Of a stretch of DNA of 64,000 nucleotides, positions 8,806-16,471 are shown one piece after another; positions within the stretch are counted from its first letter, which is position 1; each line of letters opens with the position of its first letter. Location: assembly GCF_030418125.1 (NCBI RefSeq), contig NZ_JAUHTR010000009.1:124001-188000 (forward strand), in the 5' to 3' direction. The stretch comes from Fictibacillus fluitans (lineage in GTDB: Bacteria; Bacillota; Bacilli; Bacillales; Fictibacillaceae). A program made the position numbers and the translations under genes. The notes beneath the pieces are model-generated. The model was not told the origin of the DNA, did not search any database, and saw nothing but the letters and a program-made list of their open reading frames with translations.

Positions 8806-9492
8806 TTGATAGAAATGAAGGATGTATGGAAAACATATCCCAATGGCGTTATGGCGTTAAACGGGATTGATATCTACATAGATAAAGGGGAATTTGTTTA
8901 TGTAGTCGGGCCAAGCGGTGCCGGTAAGTCCACTTTTGTTAAGTGCATGTACCGGGAAGAAAAACCGACGAAGGGTTCCATTCTGATTCAGGGGACCGAT
9001 CTTGCGAAATTAAGAGAACGGCATATTCCAAAAATGCGCAGAAAAATCGGCGTCATTTTTCAGGATTTCAAGCTGCTGCCTAAGCTGAACGTTTATGAGA
9101 ACGTTGCTTTCGCGCTTGAAGTTATTGAAGAAACACCAAAGGTCATTCGCCAGCGGGTCATGGAAGTGCTTGATCTCGTAGGTTTGAAGAATAAGGCACG
9201 TTCGTTTCCGGATGAACTTTCAGGCGGAGAACAGCAGCGTGTATCCATTGCACGATCCATCGTAAACCATCCTCCGGTAATTATCGCTGATGAACCTACA
9301 GGAAACCTTGATCCTGAAACCGCATGGGAGATCATGGATATTTTTAAACAAATCAACGAACGTGGCACAACGGTAGTCATGGCCACCCATAATAAAGATA
9401 TTGTGAACAGTTTCAAAAAGCGCGTAATTGCCATTGAAGGCGGCAGAATCGTGCGTGACGAACAGAAGGGGGAATACGGTTATGAAGTCTAG
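8806..9492 (+). CDS. ftsE: Cell division ABC transporter ATPase FtsE
   Basis: 228 aa ABC ATPase with Walker A GPSGAGKST (about residues 36-44), the signature LSGGEQQR (about 140) and Walker B VIIADEPT (about 160). FtsE pairs with the membrane protein FtsX; in Bacillus the complex does not transport but switches on a peptidoglycan hydrolase outside the cell. TTG 8806 follows AAGGAAGTG at good spacing. It overlaps ftsX by 11 bases, and ftsX is followed at once by the likely hydrolase partner. Confidence 0.97.
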   Translation: MIEMKDVWKTYPNGVMALNGIDIYIDKGEFVYVVGPSGAGKSTFVKCMYREEKPTKGSILIQGTDLAKLRERHIPKMRRKIGVIFQDFKLLPKLNVYENVAFALEVIEETPKVIRQRVMEVLDLVGLKNKARSFPDELSGGEQQRVSIARSIVNHPPVIIADEPTGNLDPETAWEIMDIFKQINERGTTVVMATHNKDIVNSFKKRVIAIEGGRIVRDEQKGEYGYEV

Positions 9493-10375
9493 AACCCTAA
9501 AACGTCACTTTGCAGAAGCATTTAAAAGTCTCGGAAGAAATGGCTGGATGTCATTTGCCTCCGTTAGTGCGGTAACGGTTACTTTATTGCTTGTCGGCGT
9601 TTTTCTAGTGGTGTTATTGAACTTGAACCATCTTGCCAGCCAGATTGAGGGCGATGTGGAAATTCGGGCGTATATTGACCGCACGACCAAACAAACCGAA
9701 TACAACGATTTGCAGCAGAAAATGGAGCAGATTCCAAATGTAAATGAAGTGAAATTCCAGTCCAAGGAAGACGGGCTTCAGGAATTAATCAAGAGTCTTG
9801 GAGATGAAGGAAAGGCTTTCTCATCCTTGAAAAATGAGAATCCACTGCCTGATGCCTTTATCATCAAAACCAAGAAGCCCCAGGACACTTCAACGGTCGC
9901 TTCTGAAATTGAAAAGTATGACCATATCAAGAAAGTGGATTACGGACAGGGAACCGTTGAGCGCTTGTTCAAAGTAACAGGCGTTGCCAGAAATGTAGGA
10001 CTTGTCCTGATTGTTGGATTGATCTTTACAGCAATGTTCCTCATTTCCAACACAATTAAACTTACAATTCTTTCACGCCGCAAAGAGATTGAAATCATGA
10101 AGCTGGTCGGGGCGACAAACGGATTTATCCGCTGGCCGTACTTTATTGAAGGCTTTGTGCTTGGTCTGACGGGAGCGGTTATCCCGATTCTCGTGGTGGT
10201 GTTTGGATATGAGTTCCTGCATGGACAAGTGAACAACCAGCTTGATACCGTGTTCGTGAAACTATTGCCGGTGTATCCGATGGTGCTTCAGCTTTCTGTA
10301 ATGCTGGCGGTGATCGGCGGATTGATTGGGATTTGGGGAAGCATGACTTCCGTACGCAAATTCCTAAAAGTATAA
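9482..10375 (+). CDS. ftsX: Cell division protein FtsX
   Basis: 297 aa. N-terminal cytoplasmic part, a membrane segment (about residues 22-44), an extracellular domain of about 110 residues that in homologs contacts the hydrolase, and three further membrane segments in the C-terminal FtsX/MacB core (LTILSRRKEIEIMKLVGAT is typical). Start ATG 9482 overlaps the end of ftsE and has AAGGGGGA eight bases upstream; an in-frame TTG/ATT-type extension to 9428 would run deep into ftsE and was discarded. Confidence 0.96.
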   Translation: MKSRTLKRHFAEAFKSLGRNGWMSFASVSAVTVTLLLVGVFLVVLLNLNHLASQIEGDVEIRAYIDRTTKQTEYNDLQQKMEQIPNVNEVKFQSKEDGLQELIKSLGDEGKAFSSLKNENPLPDAFIIKTKKPQDTSTVASEIEKYDHIKKVDYGQGTVERLFKVTGVARNVGLVLIVGLIFTAMFLISNTIKLTILSRRKEIEIMKLVGATNGFIRWPYFIEGFVLGLTGAVIPILVVVFGYEFLHGQVNNQLDTVFVKLLPVYPMVLQLSVMLAVIGGLIGIWGSMTSVRKFLKV

Positions 10376-10412
10376 GCCATTAAACAGGGGTAGAAAAAGG
10401 GGAGGACTTTAG

Positions 10413-11618
10413 TTGAATAGAAAGTTCGCAGCATTAACACTATCATTGAGCCTCGCTCTTAGCGGTTTAACAGCCTACCAATCATCTACGACAGCCAGCG
10501 CAGAAACGCTAAAGAGCATAAAAGAGAAAAAAGAGGCAAACAAGAAGAAACAAGACGCAGCAAACGCAAAGCTTAAACTGAATGAAAAGAACCAGGAAGC
10601 AACGCGAAACGAAATTGCACGAATTGATCAATCAACTGCTGATACAGAAAACAAGATCAGCCAAAAAGAAACAGAGATTCATAATACAAAAGATCAAGTT
10701 GAGCAGTTGAAGAAGGAAATCGATGTTGTTCAGAAGCGGATTGACAAACGGGACAAGCTGTTAAAGGACCGGATCAATTCCATGTATCAAAGCGGCGGAG
10801 CTGTCCAGTACCTCGAAGTGGTGCTCGGATCCAAGAACTTCGGTGACTTCCTTGACCGGGTAGTGGCGCTGAACCTGATTGCCGATCAGGACCGCCAGCT
10901 TCTTGAAGAGCAGCAGAAGGATAAAGAACTGCTTGTTGAGAAGAAAAAGACCGTGGAAGACAAGCTTGCTGCTTTGGAAGATAAAATGAATGAACTGCAA
11001 GAGTTGAAGAAGCAATTGGATGTTCAAAAGAAAGAAAAAACAAGATTAATGGCATCCTTAAAGAAAAAGCATTCCAAGATCGAAGACGATGTTGAGAAAT
11101 ATGAGAATGCGGCTGAGCTGTTAAACAGCCAGGAGCAGGCGATTAAAGAAGAGAAGGCACGCGCCCAACAGGCAAATGAACAACAGAGCACCAGTGGCAG
11201 CGCAGGGAAAAGTGCTTCCAACACAGGCTCTGGAATGATTATGAAGCCAGCTGCCGGTGCCTTTACATCCGGAATTGGTTCACGCTGGAACAAATTCCAT
11301 GCCGGCGTGGATATCGCCCAGGCAGGGAAAGTTCCGATTTACGCAGCGGCTGACGGAACCGTTATCCGTTCTGATTATTCTTCCTCTTATGGAAATGTAA
11401 TCTTTGTTACGCATAACATTAATGGCCAGACCTGGACAACCGTATACGCTCACATGAGAGAGCGTGTCGTACAGGGCGGTTCTGTAAAACGTGGACAACT
11501 GATCGGCTATATGGGGAATACGGGCCATTCATTTGGTCAGCATCTGCATTTTGAGCTCCACAAAGGACCGTGGAATGCATCCAAATCCAATGCGGTTGAC
11601 CCGCGTCCATATATGTAA
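10413..11618 (+). CDS. Secreted coiled-coil M23 endopeptidase, likely FtsEX-controlled (PcsB/CwlO-like role)
   Basis: 401 aa. Signal peptide to about residue 30 (SLALSGLTAYQSSTTASAE), a long coiled coil (about 35-255) containing the conserved block YQSGGAVQYLEVVLGS-NFGDFLDR, a short Ser/Gly linker, and a C-terminal M23 (LytM) domain with zinc ligands in KFHAGVD, YAHM and GQHLHFELH, all intact. This is the architecture of hydrolases whose coiled coil is engaged by FtsX. TTG 10413 follows GGGGAGGAC, 37 bases after ftsX, so it is probably cotranscribed. A paralog with the same architecture lies at 21495-22799. It should cleave peptide cross-links of the wall during elongation or division. Confidence 0.9.
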   Translation: MNRKFAALTLSLSLALSGLTAYQSSTTASAETLKSIKEKKEANKKKQDAANAKLKLNEKNQEATRNEIARIDQSTADTENKISQKETEIHNTKDQVEQLKKEIDVVQKRIDKRDKLLKDRINSMYQSGGAVQYLEVVLGSKNFGDFLDRVVALNLIADQDRQLLEEQQKDKELLVEKKKTVEDKLAALEDKMNELQELKKQLDVQKKEKTRLMASLKKKHSKIEDDVEKYENAAELLNSQEQAIKEEKARAQQANEQQSTSGSAGKSASNTGSGMIMKPAAGAFTSGIGSRWNKFHAGVDIAQAGKVPIYAAADGTVIRSDYSSSYGNVIFVTHNINGQTWTTVYAHMRERVVQGGSVKRGQLIGYMGNTGHSFGQHLHFELHKGPWNASKSNAVDPRPYM

Positions 11619-11714
11619 ACAGAAGAAAAATATGGACATAAAAATACAAGCTGTTCATAATATAAAGTAGGAGTCACACGGACATACATCAGGTCCATCT
11701 CTTACTTTGAAAGT

Positions 11715-11746
11715 GGCATCGCATCCGCAAGGTGTGATGCCTTTTT
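11715..11746 (+). terminator. Terminator of the ftsEX-hydrolase unit
   Basis: GGCATCGCA / TGTGATGCC hairpin followed by TTTTT. It lies 25 bases before ctpB, which would then need its own promoter or read-through. Confidence 0.75.
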
Positions 11747-11771
11747 CTGCAAACAAACGAGGTGAGCGAAA

Positions 11772-13232
11772 TTGAAAAGAAAAGTTGTTGCACTTCTTAT
11801 GGTATTATCGCTTGTAATTGGAGCGGGGGGCATGTACGGCTGGATGAAATGGTCACAAAACGACCAGTCCATCGGCAATGCAGGAACGGTCAATGAGCTG
11901 AAAAGCACGAAAGCACCAGTCAATCAAGATGAGGAATTTGCTAAGCTTCAGAAAACCTATCAGCTGATTTCCTCAAGGTATTATCAAAAGGTGAGTTCAG
12001 ACAAATTGTTGGAAGGCGCCATTGACGGAATGGTAAAAACCTTGAAGGATCCATACTCTGTCTATATGGATGAAGACACAGCGAGCCAGTTTACCCAATC
12101 ACTGGATTCGTCCTTTGAAGGAATCGGAACAGAAGTGAGCATGGTCGATGGCAAAGTGACTGTCATTGCTCCGTTCAAGGATTCTCCTGCCGAGCGTTCA
12201 GGAGTTAAGCCGAATGACCAGATTGTCTCAGTGGACGGAAAAAGTCTGGAAGGCCTTGATTTGTACAAGGCAGTCCTGAAAATACGCGGAAAAAAAGGAT
12301 CAACGGTAACCCTTGGCATCAAACGAAAAGGTGTGAATGACACCCTGAAAATTGATGTGAAACGGGATACGATTCCGATTGAAACGGTCTATTCGAATGT
12401 ACAAAAAGTGGCTGGAAAGAAAATCGGTGTGCTGAATGTTACTTCCTTTTCGGAAGACACCGGGGCAGATTTCAAGAAAAAACTGAGTGAATTGGAAGGC
12501 AAGGATATTCAAGGCCTTGTCATCGATGTCCGGGGGAATCCGGGCGGGTATCTGGACGCTGTGGACAGCATGCTGAAGGATATTATTCCTGAGGGTAAAC
12601 CTTTCGTTCAAATCCAGGACCGTAAAGGAAACAAGCAGCGCTATGTTTCCGAACTGAAAGAAAAGAAAGACTACCCAATCGTAGGGCTTGTGGACGGGGG
12701 AAGTGCATCTGCATCTGAAATTATGGCAGGAGCCTTAAAAGAAGCGGGAGGATACCCTCTTGTAGGTGAAAAAACCTTTGGCAAAGGCACTGTTCAGCAG
12801 ACCATTGACCTTGGGGACGGCAGCAACGTCAAGCTGACCCTGGCCAAATGGCTGACACCGGATGGAAACTGGATCCATAAAAAGGGGATTAAACCGAACT
12901 ATGCGGTCAAGCAGCCGGCTTACTTCTATTCCAGCCCGCTCAGCATTGAAAAACCGCTTGCTTATGATATGAACAGCGAACAAGTGAAAACCGCACAAAA
13001 AATGCTGAAAGGTCTGGGCTTCGATCCCGGCCGTGCAGATGGATATTTCGATGAGAAAACAGAAACTGCCGTTACGGCTTTCCAAAAAGCCAACAAACTG
13101 TCAGCTTCCGGAAAAATCGATCAAAAAACAGCAGGTGAAATCGAAAGCAAAATCATTACACAAATCCGCAACAAGAAAAACGACCTCCAGCTTCAGACAG
13201 CATTGGAAATTGCCGCAAACAAAAAGAAATAA
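11772..13232 (+). CDS. ctpB: Carboxy-terminal processing protease CtpB (S41 family)
   Basis: 486 aa. An N-terminal membrane anchor (residues 4-26), a PDZ domain (about 110-190, GTEVSMVDGKVTVIAPF), the S41 serine protease domain with the nucleophile in GGSASASEIM and the general-base Lys in GKGTVQQ, and a C-terminal peptidoglycan-binding domain (about 395-465, MLKGLGFDPGRADGYFD). In B. subtilis the protein at this locus cleaves SpoIVFA/SpoIVFB regulators to release sigma-K processing during sporulation. TTG 11772 follows GAGGTG. The neighbourhood (ftsEX, minJ) matches the B. subtilis locus. Confidence 0.94.
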   Translation: MKRKVVALLMVLSLVIGAGGMYGWMKWSQNDQSIGNAGTVNELKSTKAPVNQDEEFAKLQKTYQLISSRYYQKVSSDKLLEGAIDGMVKTLKDPYSVYMDEDTASQFTQSLDSSFEGIGTEVSMVDGKVTVIAPFKDSPAERSGVKPNDQIVSVDGKSLEGLDLYKAVLKIRGKKGSTVTLGIKRKGVNDTLKIDVKRDTIPIETVYSNVQKVAGKKIGVLNVTSFSEDTGADFKKKLSELEGKDIQGLVIDVRGNPGGYLDAVDSMLKDIIPEGKPFVQIQDRKGNKQRYVSELKEKKDYPIVGLVDGGSASASEIMAGALKEAGGYPLVGEKTFGKGTVQQTIDLGDGSNVKLTLAKWLTPDGNWIHKKGIKPNYAVKQPAYFYSSPLSIEKPLAYDMNSEQVKTAQKMLKGLGFDPGRADGYFDEKTETAVTAFQKANKLSASGKIDQKTAGEIESKIITQIRNKKNDLQLQTALEIAANKKK

Positions 13233-13237
13233 GAGAG

Positions 13238-13270
13238 AAACCCGCAGGCTTATAGCCTGCGGGTTTTCTT
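13238..13270 (+). terminator. Terminator of ctpB
   Basis: AACCCGCAGGCT / AGCCTGCGGGTT perfect stem with a TTTTCTT tail. Confidence 0.88.
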
Positions 13271-13428
13271 ATGAATGAATTTACAAAATCCACACATTTT
13301 TTTACACGCCTGCATCTTTTCAGGTTATACTTAAAATGATTAATCAGATAAACTTTTTAAGAATAACATTCCAGGCGGATGCCGGAATTCATAAAAATGA
13401 GAAGATGCTTTAAGGAGAGATTTGTTCA

Positions 13429-14625
13429 ATGGAGATATACATCAAAGAGCTGCTTAATGGAGTAGCGGGTCTTTTTTTACATCCACTTTCATACGTATTT
13501 GTAATTGTGGCTTTTGTAATAGGCTTTAAGCGGGTGAAACGGGAACGAAAGGAATTTAAAGTAAAGGTTCATCCGGTAATAGATAACCTGATCCAATCCT
13601 TTTTCCCCGGTTTGCTGATCGGTATTCTGTTCTCGGCCGTCCTGCTTGGGGCAGGAGTGGCGCTCCCGATGGGAATGGTGGCATTGATCGGGCTAATGTA
13701 TTTGCTGCTCGGATTAACGCTGAAGACCAGGTTCTTAAACCCTGCTTATGCGGTCGGACTGGCCGCCATTGTTGCGCTGTTTTTACCGGGATTTGAAACA
13801 GGTACCGGTTTTATTGACAAGTGGGTGAGGGACATTCAGAGTACGCCCCTTGATTCACTCGGCATCCTGATGGCACTGCTGGTCATCCAGGAAGGTATAT
13901 TAATTGTCTGGAAAGGCTCCAGCCGGACGTCACCCCGGCTGCTGAAAGGAAAACGGGGACAGTATATCGGTGCCCATGAAGCCACACGGTTTTGGCTTGT
14001 GCCGCAATTTTTACTCATCCCGATGGGCGCCATTCCTCCGCAGGGAGACTGGCCGCTGTTCGGAATGCAGGCTGTAGGTTACTCCATCCTGCTTGTGCCG
14101 TTTGCTGTAGGCTTTCGCCAGCTGAATGCCCATTCGCTGCCGCAGGAGGCCATTAAAGCTACAGGTAAGCAGGTGTTAGCGCTCGGTGCATTGATTGTAA
14201 TTATTACGCTTGTCGGTGTATTCACCGGTCTTCCGCTGCTGGCTGTCATCGCCCTCATCGGGGGCATGCTTGGCCGGGAACTGATTACGGTCATCAACAG
14301 CCAGAAGGACGATCACGGAAAACCTTTCTTTACACGCCGCAACAAAGGCCTTGTTGTTCTCGGCGTAGTGCCGGGGACTCCTGCTGCAAAGATGGGGATT
14401 CAGGTTGGCGAAGTGGTTATGAAGGTAAATGGTGTTTCGCTGAGCAATGAAAGTGAGTTTTACCAGGCACTCCAGATCAATGCCGCCTTCTGTAAACTTG
14501 AAATCCTTGATCACCAGGGAGAAATCCGGTTTGCCCAGTCTTCACTCTATGAAAACGAACACCATGAACTAGGATTGTTGTTTGTTCACGAAGTAGCCGA
14601 GAGAAAAAGTGTGGAAGTTTCATAA
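13429..14625 (+). CDS. minJ: Division-site protein MinJ (PDZ membrane protein)
   Basis: 398 aa with about seven to eight membrane segments in the first 290 residues and a C-terminal cytoplasmic PDZ-like domain (GLVVLGVVPGTPAAKMGIQV, about 305-370). MinJ bridges DivIVA and MinD at the poles and septum in Bacillus. Length, topology and position directly after ctpB all agree. ATG 13429 follows AAGGAGAG. The PDZ signature alone would fit other membrane proteins, but the locus makes MinJ the best reading. Confidence 0.88.
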   Translation: MEIYIKELLNGVAGLFLHPLSYVFVIVAFVIGFKRVKRERKEFKVKVHPVIDNLIQSFFPGLLIGILFSAVLLGAGVALPMGMVALIGLMYLLLGLTLKTRFLNPAYAVGLAAIVALFLPGFETGTGFIDKWVRDIQSTPLDSLGILMALLVIQEGILIVWKGSSRTSPRLLKGKRGQYIGAHEATRFWLVPQFLLIPMGAIPPQGDWPLFGMQAVGYSILLVPFAVGFRQLNAHSLPQEAIKATGKQVLALGALIVIITLVGVFTGLPLLAVIALIGGMLGRELITVINSQKDDHGKPFFTRRNKGLVVLGVVPGTPAAKMGIQVGEVVMKVNGVSLSNESEFYQALQINAAFCKLEILDHQGEIRFAQSSLYENEHHELGLLFVHEVAERKSVEVS

Positions 14626-14640
14626 ATTAACAAAGCGAAA

Positions 14641-14670
14641 GGCATACCTGTAAGCGGGTATGCCTTTTTT
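14641..14670. terminator. Terminator between minJ and the convergent cupin gene
   Basis: GGCATACC / GGGTATGCC stem followed by TTTTTT on the plus strand; the minus strand tail (TTTCGCTTTG) is weaker. Confidence 0.82.
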
Positions 14671-14673
14671 ATA

Positions 14674-15270
14674 TTAACCGTATGGCGGCTGATAATACGG
14701 CTGTTGATAATACCGCTTGGCGTTTTGTGGTTCCGGACGGGTGCCGCAATCTTTTGGAGGGCCGATGAACATCGTGGGCTGGACAGGGTTTACCGTCTGC
14801 TGCCACTTATTTTCGTTCATGCAATAGGTGTGGGCCATAATGTTGGCAGGAGTAAACTTCAGCAGATCAGACCCCAAAATAACATCAGGTGTCGGCGAGT
14901 TGAATATGGCCAGCAAATGGGTCTGATCCGTCGTGGCCACTTCATAATGCCACCAGCCTTGAGGAACATTGGCAACCTGCCCGGGACCAATGGAAAAGTT
15001 CATATATTGTTTCGTAAACGGGTTGAAAATGGAAACAACAGCAGCGCCTGCAATGCAGTACACCAGTTCAGCCGCATTTTGATGGTAATGCGGTTCCACC
15101 ACATTACTGCTGCTTAAAAAGATATCCAGCAGAGATACGTTGTCCAGTGTGTTCAGTTCGTTAATTCCCAATACATTGATGTAATTTTGCCGGTCTTTTG
15201 TTACAACGTTCTTGTTAATGGTCGCGGTGAACTGTACGGAAGGGGACGCGTAATTCAAGTTTTGAGCCAT
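14674..15270 (-). CDS. Cupin-domain protein with Tyr/Pro-rich C-terminal tail
   Basis: 198 aa. A single bicupin-like barrel with metal-binding motif 1 (VEPHYHQNAAELVY, His-His-Glu) near residue 60 and motif 2 (VPQGWWHYEV, His) near 100, resembling oxalate decarboxylase or germin-type cupins. The last 15 residues are RYYQQPYYQPPYG-like, an extension typical of proteins cross-linked into spore coats or exosporium, which is an inference only. No signal peptide. The start at 15270 has AAGGAGTGG on the minus strand. It is monocistronic. A metabolic role such as a small oxygenase or isomerase cannot be excluded. Confidence 0.82.
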   Translation of the reverse strand: MAQNLNYASPSVQFTATINKNVVTKDRQNYINVLGINELNTLDNVSLLDIFLSSSNVVEPHYHQNAAELVYCIAGAAVVSIFNPFTKQYMNFSIGPGQVANVPQGWWHYEVATTDQTHLLAIFNSPTPDVILGSDLLKFTPANIMAHTYCMNENKWQQTVNPVQPTMFIGPPKDCGTRPEPQNAKRYYQQPYYQPPYG

Positions 15271-15353
15271 GTTCCACTCCTTCTTTCCCTCATGACATCA
15301 TTACATTAGGCTATGCGAATGCCCATATAACGTGAATCATCCTTGTCTTACTT

Positions 15354-15382
15354 AACCTGCCTGCATGAAGGGCAGGTTTTTT
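15354..15382 (+). terminator. Plus-strand terminator with no gene before it
   Basis: AACCTGCC / GGCAGGTT stem followed by TTTTCG. Upstream on this strand is only the 5' side of the divergent cupin gene, so it may insulate the qox promoter or end a short unannotated RNA. Confidence 0.7.
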
Positions 15383-15395
15383 CGTTTGTCCACTT

Positions 15396-15411
15396 TGTGA
15401 CAATCTGCACA
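15396..15411. promoter_or_regulatory. Crp/Fnr-like palindrome, upstream copy
   Basis: TGTGA-CAATCT-GCACA, nine of ten bases of the TGTGA-N6-TCACA consensus of the Crp/Fnr family. Its centre is exactly 40 bases upstream of the second copy. Confidence 0.55.
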
Positions 15412-15435
15412 CCCCAAATAAAAACAGCCTGGATC

Positions 15436-15451
15436 AGTGACATTTATCACA
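15436..15451. promoter_or_regulatory. Crp/Fnr-like palindrome, downstream copy, in the qox promoter
   Basis: AGTGA-CATTTA-TCACA, nine of ten consensus bases. If the TATAGC at 15472-15477 is the -10 of qoxA, the start point is near 15484 and this site is centred at about -40, the class II activator position. Confidence 0.6.
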
Positions 15452-15532
15452 TATGAGATTAGCCCTGCCGTTATAGCATGAGGTAGTACTTATTACACAT
15501 AAAAGAAGACGTGATTGGAAGGAGAGGTTTAT

Positions 15533-16450
15533 ATGATCAAGCCATTGTTAACTGTCCGCCTTTGGAAGGTTGCCATATTAGCAGCGGGTCTGCTGTTGCT
15601 TTTGTCTGGCTGTGACCGGCGTTATCTGATTTTCAATCCATCCGGTCCAGTAGCGGAAAAGGAACTTCATTTAATTATTTTATCCGCCGTGCTGTGTGCT
15701 GTTGTAGTCATCCCTGTGTTGGGGCTGCTGATCTACATTGTTTACAGGTACCGTGATAAACCGGGCAATAAGGCTCCCTATACTCCGGATTGGAACGACA
15801 GCAAAATTTTAGAGATTGTCTGGTGGGGCGTTCCGATTATTATTATCGGAATCCTGGGGGTGTACACGGCAAAAACCACCTATTCCCTTGTAAAACCGCC
15901 GGTGGAGGATGTTAAGCCAATCACCATTCAGGTAACTTCCCTTGATTGGAAGTGGCTGTTTCAATACCCTGGCCAAAAAATTGCCACCGTCAATTATGCC
16001 GAAATCCCGGCGGGTGTTCCGGTTCAGTTTCATTTAACATCCGACCAGATGATGAACTCGTTCTGGGTTCCTGAGCTTGGCGGCCAGGAATACACCATGC
16101 CTGGCATGGCGATGAGGCTGTGGCTGCAGGCGGATCAGCCGGGAACCTATTATGGATCTGGTGCCAACTTTACCGGAAAAGGATTCGCACATATGAAATT
16201 TAAGGTGGTAGCCAAACCGCAGGCTGAATTTAATCAATGGGCAAAGCAGGTGAAAAAGACCGCTCCTGCACTGACGGAAGCCAAATATGAGAAGCTTGCT
16301 GAAAAAGGCCTGGCGGGAAAGCAAACCTATTCTTCCTATCCTGAAAAATTATTCACCGAGACAATCGACCGCAACGGAGGTAAATACATGAAGCCTGAAA
16401 TGAAACACGGCGGGCACGACATGTCGATGATGGACCACGATAACGAATAG
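15533..16450 (+). CDS. qoxA: Cytochrome aa3 quinol oxidase subunit II (QoxA)
   Basis: 305 aa lipoprotein: signal peptide with lipobox LLSGC (Cys about residue 27), two membrane segments (about 40-62 and 85-105), and a cupredoxin-like outer domain (TSLDWKWLFQYP). The CuA cysteines of cytochrome c oxidases are absent: the region reads SGANFTGKGFAHM, and there is no CXXCH heme domain at the C-terminus. This identifies a menaquinol oxidase rather than a caa3 oxidase. The C-terminus is Met/His-rich (PEMKHGGHDMSMMDH). ATG 15533 follows AAGGAGAGG; an upstream TTG at 15515 lies ahead of that site. It is first in a tight qoxABCD operon. Confidence 0.94.
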   Translation: MIKPLLTVRLWKVAILAAGLLLLLSGCDRRYLIFNPSGPVAEKELHLIILSAVLCAVVVIPVLGLLIYIVYRYRDKPGNKAPYTPDWNDSKILEIVWWGVPIIIIGILGVYTAKTTYSLVKPPVEDVKPITIQVTSLDWKWLFQYPGQKIATVNYAEIPAGVPVQFHLTSDQMMNSFWVPELGGQEYTMPGMAMRLWLQADQPGTYYGSGANFTGKGFAHMKFKVVAKPQAEFNQWAKQVKKTAPALTEAKYEKLAEKGLAGKQTYSSYPEKLFTETIDRNGGKYMKPEMKHGGHDMSMMDHDNE

Positions 16451-16471
16451 AAACGAAAGGGGGAAAAACAA

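Noticed and set aside
15533-16450. CtaC (cytochrome caa3 subunit II)
   Set aside because: The CuA cysteines and the C-terminal heme c domain are absent; the protein matches quinol oxidase subunit II.
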